Shown here: positions 58,446 to 64,000 of the stretch, piece by piece
Numbering within the stretch: position 1 is the stretch's first letter
Layout of the letters: every line of letters begins with the position of its first letter
From: Treponema succinifaciens DSM 2489
Lineage (GTDB): Bacteria; Spirochaetota; Spirochaetia; Treponematales; Treponemataceae
Length of the DNA: 64,000 nt
Assembly (NCBI RefSeq): GCF_000195275.1
Contig: NC_015385.1
Span: 124,001-188,000 of the forward strand
Direction: 5' to 3'
Program-made: the position numbers and the translations under genes
Notes under the pieces: model-generated
The model's input: the letters and a program-made list of their open reading frames with translations, nothing else
What the model was told of the DNA's origin: nothing
The model's database searches: none

Positions 58446-60203
58446 ATGGCAGTTGATGAAAAATTACAGACAATACGCCACAGTTGTGCGCACGTAATGG
58501 CAGAAGCGGTTTTGAATCTTTTTCCGGGAACAAAAATTGCAATCGGTCCTGCAATAGAAAATGGTTTTTATTACGATTTTGATTTTCCAGAGGGACACAA
58601 AGTCTGCGCGGAAGATTTTGCTTCAATAGAAAAAGAAATGCGCAAAATTATTTCTGGTAACCATGATTTTATCCGCAAAGAAGTTTCAAAGTCAGAAGCG
58701 CTTGAGCTTTTTAAAGATCAGCCTTACAAAGAAGAGCTTATAAAGGAGCTTCCAGAAGGCGAAGTTATAACAACTTATGAGCAGGACGGCTATCTTGATT
58801 TGTGCCGCGGTCCTCATGTTGCGAATACAAAGGAAATAAATCAGCAGTCATTTAAACTTATGAGTATTGCCGGAGCTTATTGGAAAGGAGACGTAAAACG
58901 TCCGATGCTTACACGCATTTACGCAGTTTGCTTTTACAAGCCGAATGATTTAAAAGATTATATTACGATGCTTGAAGAGGCGGACAAACGCGATCACCGC
59001 AAACTTGGCGTGCAGCTTGATTTGTTCCATCTTGATCCGGAAGATCCAGGTCAGATTTTCTGGCATCCGAATGGCTGGACAATGTACGTAACTTTGCAGG
59101 ACTATATGCGCGAAAAAATCCGTAAAGACGGTTATATGGAAGTAAATACACCGGCTATAATGCCTCGCAGTTTGTGGGAGCGTTCTGGGCACTGGGGACA
59201 TTATCAGAAAAATATGTTCGTTACTGAAAGTGAAAAGCGTATGTTTGCAATCAAACCCATGAACTGTCCTGGCGCGCTTGAAATTTTCAATTCAAGAGTC
59301 CGCTCTTATAAAGATTTGCCTTTGCGTCTTGCGGAATTCGGGCATTGTGTTCGCAACGAGCCGAGCGGAACTTTGCATGGAATTATGCGTGTACGCGGAT
59401 TTGTTCAGGACGATGCTCATATTATCTGTACAGAAGATCAGATTGAAAGTGAAGTTTCTAAATTCTGCCGTTTGCTTCTTGATGTTTATAAAGACTTTGG
59501 ATTTGACAAAAATCTTCTTGTAAAACTTTCCACAATGCCTGAAGATCATGTTGGCGATTTGGAAACTTGGCAGCACGCAGAAAAAGCGTTGGCAGCGGCT
59601 TGCAAGTCAGCAGGAATGGAATATGAAATTCAGCCTGGCGAAGGCGCATTCTACGGACCTAAACTTGAGTTCACGCTTATTGACGCTCTTGGCCGTCAGT
59701 GGCAATGCGGAACAATTCAGCTTGACTATCAGCTTCCAAGCGCGGAGCGTCTTAACGCTGAATATATCGGTGCGGACAATCAAAAGCATCATCCTGTAAT
59801 GCTTCATCGCGCAGTTCTTGGTTCTCTTGAGCGTTTCCTTGGAATTCTGATTGAAAATTATGCTGGTGTTTTCCCGGCTTGGCTTTCGTTTGAGCAGGTG
59901 GCGGTTGTTCCTGTTGCTCCGGAATTCAACGCTTATGCTGAAAAAGTTGCTGATGAACTTAAATCGCTTGGCGTGCGTGCAAATGCTTATACAGACGACA
60001 GCAACATGAAAAATAAAATCAAGAATATTTCAACGGAACACAGAACTCCATATATTCTTGTTGTTGGAGAAAAAGAGCAGGGAGAAAATTCCGTCACTTG
60101 CCGCTTTAGATTTTCATCCAAAATTCCGCAGAAAACATTTGCTCTCAAGGAATTTGAAGATTATGTTTTGGACAAAATCAGAACGCATTACAACGGAATT
60201 TAA
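58446..60203 (+). CDS. thrS: Threonyl-tRNA synthetase lacking the TGS domain
   Basis: This 585-residue class-II synthetase opens almost directly with the editing domain ([18 protein letters not shown], and the CRGPHV editing-site motif). The catalytic core follows ([19 protein letters not shown], the metal Cys in [12 protein letters not shown], and motif 2 [20 protein letters not shown]), then motif 3 ([20 protein letters not shown]) and the anticodon-binding domain. The roughly 60-residue TGS domain of E. coli ThrRS is absent, as I recall for other spirochaetes such as Borrelia. Start at 58446 after GAGGAA. Its stop overlaps the end of a convergent lipoprotein gene. Confidence 0.96.
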   Translation: MAVDEKLQTIRHSCAHVMAEAVLNLFPGTKIAIGPAIENGFYYDFDFPEGHKVCAEDFASIEKEMRKIISGNHDFIRKEVSKSEALELFKDQPYKEELIKELPEGEVITTYEQDGYLDLCRGPHVANTKEINQQSFKLMSIAGAYWKGDVKRPMLTRIYAVCFYKPNDLKDYITMLEEADKRDHRKLGVQLDLFHLDPEDPGQIFWHPNGWTMYVTLQDYMREKIRKDGYMEVNTPAIMPRSLWERSGHWGHYQKNMFVTESEKRMFAIKPMNCPGALEIFNSRVRSYKDLPLRLAEFGHCVRNEPSGTLHGIMRVRGFVQDDAHIICTEDQIESEVSKFCRLLLDVYKDFGFDKNLLVKLSTMPEDHVGDLETWQHAEKALAAACKSAGMEYEIQPGEGAFYGPKLEFTLIDALGRQWQCGTIQLDYQLPSAERLNAEYIGADNQKHHPVMLHRAVLGSLERFLGILIENYAGVFPAWLSFEQVAVVPVAPEFNAYAEKVADELKSLGVRANAYTDDSNMKNKIKNISTEHRTPYILVVGEKEQGENSVTCRFRFSSKIPQKTFALKEFEDYVLDKIRTHYNGI

Positions 60204-60862
60204 AAATCTATAGAGAAAATTTTTTCTTCAGATAAAGTCAGGAAATCCGTAAGTGGAATAGAAAACCGTTTTGTTTTTCCGGCAGGCGAAACAAGCGAAA
60301 GTTCCACTGCGGATTTTTTTAGTTCCTGCGCAAGGTTTTCGCCGTAGACAACTGCGACTAAATCCTCGTATTCGTTGGCAGTCATTTTTTCGCCTGTAAA
60401 AACCGGAGCCATAAGAAGGTCAAAAAAACTTTGTGTTTCTGCGGGAAGCGTTGAAGCCAAATTTTTTATATTTTCCGGGCTGAATTTTATTTTTAATGAT
60501 TTTTCATTTTGAAACGCAAAACTAGAAAGGTTTCCAGTTCCAGAAATATTCAGTTTGGAAAATTCAGGTGATGAAATTTTTGCATTTTTGAATTCTGAAT
60601 TTTCTAGGGCGGATTTTATTTTCTTTGTGTCGAAAATTACAAACTCGTTATTTGAATCAAGTCCGCCACTGGAATTAATTTCGCTTAGTCCGCTTGAAGC
60701 TTCTTTTATTGCGTTTGTAATTACTTCGCCTAAATCAATTTCAGCTGAAAGAGTCTGCATTCCGCTTTTTTCCGCTTTGACTTGAACCAAAGATGCGCAG
60801 CCTGTAAATGCAAGAAGTGCAAAAAGATAAAAGGTTGCACATATATATTTTGCTCTTTTCAT
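60200..60862 (-). CDS. Lipoprotein of unknown function
   Basis: This 220-residue lipoprotein has signal and lipobox [14 protein letters not shown]. The mature part ([40 protein letters not shown], and [20 protein letters not shown]) is mixed alpha/beta with no family that I recognise. No Shine-Dalgarno precedes the Met at 60862. Longer in-frame extensions overlap the NlpC/P60 gene and lack signal character, so they are unlikely. It follows that gene by 29 bp and may be co-transcribed. Its stop codon overlaps that of thrS, tail to tail. Confidence 0.72.
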   Translation of the reverse strand: MKRAKYICATFYLFALLAFTGCASLVQVKAEKSGMQTLSAEIDLGEVITNAIKEASSGLSEINSSGGLDSNNEFVIFDTKKIKSALENSEFKNAKISSPEFSKLNISGTGNLSSFAFQNEKSLKIKFSPENIKNLASTLPAETQSFFDLLMAPVFTGEKMTANEYEDLVAVVYGENLAQELKKSAVELSLVSPAGKTKRFSIPLTDFLTLSEEKIFSIDF

Positions 60863-60891
60863 ATTATTGAAACAGCTTTTTGCTGAAAATG

Positions 60892-61470
60892 TTACTTTTT
60901 TTGTACTCTTGCATTTTGTGTTTTTGTGTTTTGAGCTTGTACTTTTGTGCGCGGAAGAATTCTTCCATATCCAAAGAAATGGTTTTTCCAAAAACGTTCA
61001 CTAATCAATGTGAGTTGAACTCCTGTTTTTGGTCCGTCGCTTACTGCTGAAACGAAAACGCGCTTTCCGTTGAATTCAGTGATCGGTCCGCGGTAAACTC
61101 CACAATAAAGTCCGATATGTGTTACGCGGTCAGAGTTCGGGTCGTTTTTAAAGAACATCAAGTCGCCTGGCTCTTTTTCCTTTGGGTCGATTTTTAGTAT
61201 GCGGCTGCTGTTGTAAATTTCGTTTGCGGTGCGCGGAAGCTGAATGCCTGCTCCGTTTTTAACTGCATAATCTATGAATCCGCTGCAGTCGAATCCTGTT
61301 TCCGGATCTGTTCCGCCGTAAACATATTTTGTTCCTACAAGTGAAAGCGAATATGTTATGAGTTTTTGTCTTCTTTCTGAAACTTTCGGGGCTGCAAAGA
61401 TTCCCTGAATAATTATAAGGGAAAAAATAAAATAAAATGAAAGTTTGTAAATTTTGTGGTACATTTTCAT
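60892..61470 (-). CDS. NlpC/P60-family cell-wall peptidase
   Basis: This 192-residue secreted protein has a signal peptide (KLSFYFIFSLIIIQGIFA) followed by an NlpC/P60 domain. The catalytic Cys is in GFDCSGFIDYA and the His in VTHIGLYCGVY. The typical GTKYVYGGTDPET, QLPRTANEIY and KEPGDLMFFKND blocks are also present. Such enzymes cut between D-gamma-glutamyl and diamino acid residues in peptidoglycan. The last 20 residues are Gln/Lys/Thr-rich and variable. GAGGT precedes the ATG. MITE copy 2 lies about 100 bp upstream. Confidence 0.92.
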   Translation of the reverse strand: MKMYHKIYKLSFYFIFSLIIIQGIFAAPKVSERRQKLITYSLSLVGTKYVYGGTDPETGFDCSGFIDYAVKNGAGIQLPRTANEIYNSSRILKIDPKEKEPGDLMFFKNDPNSDRVTHIGLYCGVYRGPITEFNGKRVFVSAVSDGPKTGVQLTLISERFWKNHFFGYGRILPRTKVQAQNTKTQNARVQKK

Positions 61471-61570
61471 AATAATACCTCGGAAGAAATTCAGTTTTAG
61501 CTTAAAGCATTTTCAAAAAAATAGTGCCATAATGATGAATTTTTTTCAAGAAGATAAAAGGATTTGACAT

Positions 61571-61785
61571 CAGGGCAAACGCATTATAAATAATTTAAGT
61601 AAAGTTTGAACGCAGGAACAGTTTCTGGGGCAAAAACACTCTGATTGCTACGACCGCGTGAGCGGGCAATTCTATAGTTATTTTGCAACAATCAGCGTGT
61701 AGCGCATTATTGCGCGATTTTGAACCAGGAAACCGTGTCTGGAAGCCAGTTTTATGCTGAATACATTTATAATACGTTTGCCCTG
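61571..61785 (-). mobile_element. 215-bp MITE-like element, copy 2
   Basis: The length is identical to copy 1, in inverted orientation. Terminal inverted repeats of 21 bp (CAGGGCAAACGCATTATAA on the left) match with one difference, and the element is flanked by a perfect 10-bp target duplication GATTTGACAT (61561-61570 and 61786-61795). The internal GATTGTTGC palindrome is conserved in part. The right-hand duplication touches the fabV promoter region. Confidence 0.88.
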
Positions 61786-61796
61786 GATTTGACATA

Positions 61797-61825
61797 TTGA
61801 CGTAAAATGTCAAAGTAGATAGACT
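61797..61825 (+). promoter_or_regulatory. Promoter of fabV, with flanking palindrome
   Basis: TTGACG, 17 bp, TAGACT. The inverted repeat TTTGACAT (61788-61795) / ATGTCAAA (61807-61814) brackets the -35 box and could be an operator. Its left half lies inside the MITE target duplication. Confidence 0.6.
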
Positions 61826-61863
61826 TTAAAATTATAACTATATTTTTTACAGGAGACTTTAAA

Positions 61864-63081
61864 ATGATTATTAAACCGATGATCCGCAGCAATATGTGTA
61901 TCAATGCTCATCCAATTGGCTGTGCAAAAGAAACTGAAAATCAGATTAATTATGTTATAGCTCAGAAAGCAAAGCGCGGAACTAAGACTTTAGCGGAAGG
62001 CGGAAAAGCTCCAAGGACTGTTCTTGTTCTTGGTTGCTCTACAGGCTATGGACTTGCAAGCAGAATTACAGCAGCTTTTGAATATGGAGCTGACACAATC
62101 GGAGTTTCATTTGAAAAGCAGCCTACACAGGTAAAAGGCGGAACTCCCGGCTGGTACAACAACATGGCATTTGACAAGGCCGCAGAAAAAGCCGGATTAA
62201 AGACAAAGACTTTCAATGCGGACGCTTACAGCGATGAATGCCGCGCGGAAGTTATAAAGCAGCTTAAAGACTGGGGCGCAAAAGCTGACCTTGTTATTTA
62301 TTCTTTGGCAAGTCCTGTCCGCACAGATCCTGATACAAAAGTTATGTACCGTTCAGTAATCAAGCCTATTAATCAGGTTTATTCTGGAGCATCTCTTGAT
62401 ATGATGACTGGAAAAATTACTCAGGCTTCAACACAGCCGGCGGAAGGAGATGAAATTCCGAACACTGTAAAAGTAATGGGCGGCGAAGACTGGGAAAGAT
62501 GGATTAAGCAGCTTTCAGAGGCAGATGTTCTTGCAGACGGATGCCGCACTTTGGCTTATTCTTACATCGGACCTTCTCTTTCTCATCCAATTTACCGCGA
62601 CGGAACAATCGGCGAGGCAAAAAAAGACTTGGAAAAACGCGCGCACAATATTGACGCTGCTCTTAAGGCAAAAGGAGGAGCTGCTTATGTAAGTGTTAAC
62701 AAGGGACTTATTACACGTTCATCTTCAGTTATACCGATTATCACACAGTACCTTGGAGTTCTTTTCAAGATTATGAAGAAGCAGGGAACTCACGAAGGAT
62801 GCATTGAACAGATGGAGCGTTTGTTTGCTGAGCGCCTTTACACTGCCGACGGAAAGGTTCCTGTAGATTCAGAAAATAGAATCCGCATGGATGACTGGGA
62901 AATGGATCCAAAAGTTCAGGATGAAGTGAACAAAGTTATGCCGGCTGTTACAGAAGAAAATGTAAACGAGCTTGTTGACTTGGACGGAATCCGCCACGAC
63001 TTCCTGATTATAAATGGCTTCGATGTTGATGGTGTTGACTACAACAAAGAAGTTACTGATATGTCAAAAATAGAATACTAG
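61864..63081 (+). CDS. fabV: NADH-dependent trans-2-enoyl-CoA (ACP) reductase
   Basis: This 405-residue member of the FabV/TER family reduces crotonyl-CoA or trans-2-enoyl-ACP with NADH, serving butyrate-type fermentation or fatty-acid elongation. The N-terminus IIKPMIRSNMCINAHPIGC, the cofactor loop LVLGCSTGYGLASRITAAF, YSLASPVRTDPDT, KVMGGEDWERWIKQL, AYSYIGP with the downstream Lys of the Tyr-x8-Lys pair, and GFDVDGVDYN all match my recollection of the T. denticola enzyme. AGGAGA precedes the ATG. It is the clearest taxonomic marker in the window. Confidence 0.96.
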   Translation: MIIKPMIRSNMCINAHPIGCAKETENQINYVIAQKAKRGTKTLAEGGKAPRTVLVLGCSTGYGLASRITAAFEYGADTIGVSFEKQPTQVKGGTPGWYNNMAFDKAAEKAGLKTKTFNADAYSDECRAEVIKQLKDWGAKADLVIYSLASPVRTDPDTKVMYRSVIKPINQVYSGASLDMMTGKITQASTQPAEGDEIPNTVKVMGGEDWERWIKQLSEADVLADGCRTLAYSYIGPSLSHPIYRDGTIGEAKKDLEKRAHNIDAALKAKGGAAYVSVNKGLITRSSSVIPIITQYLGVLFKIMKKQGTHEGCIEQMERLFAERLYTADGKVPVDSENRIRMDDWEMDPKVQDEVNKVMPAVTEENVNELVDLDGIRHDFLIINGFDVDGVDYNKEVTDMSKIEY

Positions 63082-63113
63082 ATTTTTTTCTATTATATAT
63101 ACTAAAAAAATCC

Positions 63114-63142
63114 TTGACAATCTGAATTTTGTAATTTAACCT
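63114..63142 (+). promoter_or_regulatory. Promoter of the xylanase gene
   Basis: TTGACA, 17 bp, TAACCT, about 20 bp before AAGGAG and the GTG start. Confidence 0.6.
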
Positions 63143-63162
63143 TATTGTCAAGGAGTTTTTTT

Positions 63163-64000
63163 GTGAAAAATCAAATACACTTTTTTATTGCGTTATTTTT
63201 TACTGTACTTCTTTGTTCCTGTGGAAAATCCTTTAAATATGCCGCAAAAGACAACGGTTTTTATTCCGGAATGGCGGTTACTGTAGGGGATATTTTTAAT
63301 CCTGAAACTATAAAAATATTGCAGAATGATTGTTCCATCATTGTTTATGAAAATAGCATGAAGTGGGCAAATTTAAGACCTAATAAAAATTTTTGGAACT
63401 GGAATGACATTGATTCTCTTGTAGAATTTGCAGAAAAAAATAATATGCGTGTAAAATGGCATACACTCTTTTGGCATCAGCAAAATTCCCCTTTTGTTTC
63501 AAGTTCATGGACAAGAGAACAGGCTATACAAATGATGAATGAACATATTGAGACAATCATGTCGCGCTATAAAGGAAAAATTGCAGAATATGATGTTGTT
63601 AATGAAATGTTCAATGAAGATGGTTCTATGCGTCAAAATATATGGTACAAAACTATTGGCGCAGACTATATTGAACTTGCTCTTAAAAAAGCACATCAGG
63701 TAGATCCAGATGCGAAATTGCTTTTAAATGAATTTAATAATGAAGAAAAAGGGCATCCAAAAGCAGATGCCATGTATAATCTAGTTAAAAATTTAAAAGA
63801 GCGAGGAATTCCTATTGACGGTGTTGGAATGCAGCTCCATCTTGATGCAAGAATAAGTTATAGCGAAGATGCAATCCGTCAGAATATCCAGCGTTATGAA
63901 GACTTGGGCATTGCAGTGTCTTTTAGTGAAGTTGATGTAAGAATTCCAATCGAGAATTCAAAAGCCTATGAAAGTGCTCAGGAAAATATTTATCTTATGC
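63163..64000 (+). CDS. Endo-1,4-beta-xylanase, GH10 family (partial)
   Basis: This gene is open at the right edge: 279 codons are visible of an expected 340-380. It starts at GTG with AAGGAG seven bases upstream, a lipoprotein signal (FFIALFFTVLLCSC) and then a GH10 barrel: ENSMKWANLRPNKNFWNWND, the substrate motif VKWHTLFWHQQ, the acid/base Glu in YDVVNEMFNEDG, LLNEFNNE, GVGMQLHLDA, and the nucleophile Glu in VSFSEVDVRI. It would cut xylan on the cell surface, fitting a plant-fibre-degrading gut habitat. Confidence 0.93.
   Translation, partial: MKNQIHFFIALFFTVLLCSCGKSFKYAAKDNGFYSGMAVTVGDIFNPETIKILQNDCSIIVYENSMKWANLRPNKNFWNWNDIDSLVEFAEKNNMRVKWHTLFWHQQNSPFVSSSWTREQAIQMMNEHIETIMSRYKGKIAEYDVVNEMFNEDGSMRQNIWYKTIGADYIELALKKAHQVDPDAKLLLNEFNNEEKGHPKADAMYNLVKNLKERGIPIDGVGMQLHLDARISYSEDAIRQNIQRYEDLGIAVSFSEVDVRIPIENSKAYESAQENIYLM

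Overview
The window looks like chromosomal DNA of a Treponema, probably a gut or rumen species. This rests on family recognition, not a database search. The trans-2-enoyl-CoA reductase at the right end reads like the well-known T. denticola enzyme. ThrRS lacks a TGS domain and MurA carries Asp in place of the usual catalytic Cys, both patterns I associate with spirochaetes. Metabolism is strictly fermentative: pyruvate phosphate dikinase, pyruvate formate-lyase with its activase, anaerobic (class III) ribonucleotide reductase, and a GH10 xylanase running off the right edge.

Layout. 1-3 kb: small accessory genes, including a decayed YefM/YoeB toxin-antitoxin pair. 3-11 kb: tRNA-Val, ABC-F, sirtuin, DHFR, a PHP phosphoesterase and PPDK with a histone-H1-like tail; a 215-bp MITE lies at 6.3-6.5 kb. 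11-14 kb: an AT-rich accessory island with two genes broken by in-frame stops and a HEPN-like gene. 14-23 kb: Hsp20 behind a sigma-54 promoter, two small-RNA candidates, an Omp85-like protein, MTA/SAH nucleosidase, asparagine synthetase with an attenuator-like leader, YitT and a chemotaxis receptor. 23-35 kb: tRNA(CAU), dnaX, an opp operon with an in-frame oppC-oppD fusion, and nrdDG behind a promoter with paired NrdR boxes. 35-43.6 kb: the most accessory stretch, with VapBC, a RelB stump, a palindromic repeat array, a frameshifted lipoprotein, a translationally coupled RNase III-like/CoiA-like pair, small lipoproteins and a DUF3990/DUF3791 pair coupled to an acyl-CoA synthetase. 43.6-64 kb: GroEL, PflB, ExoIII, PflA, a porin-like protein, HD-GYP, PepT, MurA, ThrRS, NlpC/P60, a second MITE copy, FabV and the xylanase.

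Four regulatory themes recur. (1) Many start codons lie only 6-10 nt after a well-spaced -10 box and have no Shine-Dalgarno sequence, which suggests common leaderless transcripts. (2) Two lipoprotein genes have G9 tracts filling the -35/-10 spacer, as expected of phase-variable promoters. (3) Homopolymer tracts also sit inside dnaX (A10, where a slip in either direction would yield a gamma-length protein) and in a lipoprotein gene (T8, out of frame here). (4) Two promoter-hairpin transcription units with no ORF carry CU-rich anti-Shine-Dalgarno segments.

The best candidate for an undescribed system is the RNase III-like protein with two apparent dsRNA-binding domains, coupled to a CoiA-like zinc/nuclease protein at 38405-40386.
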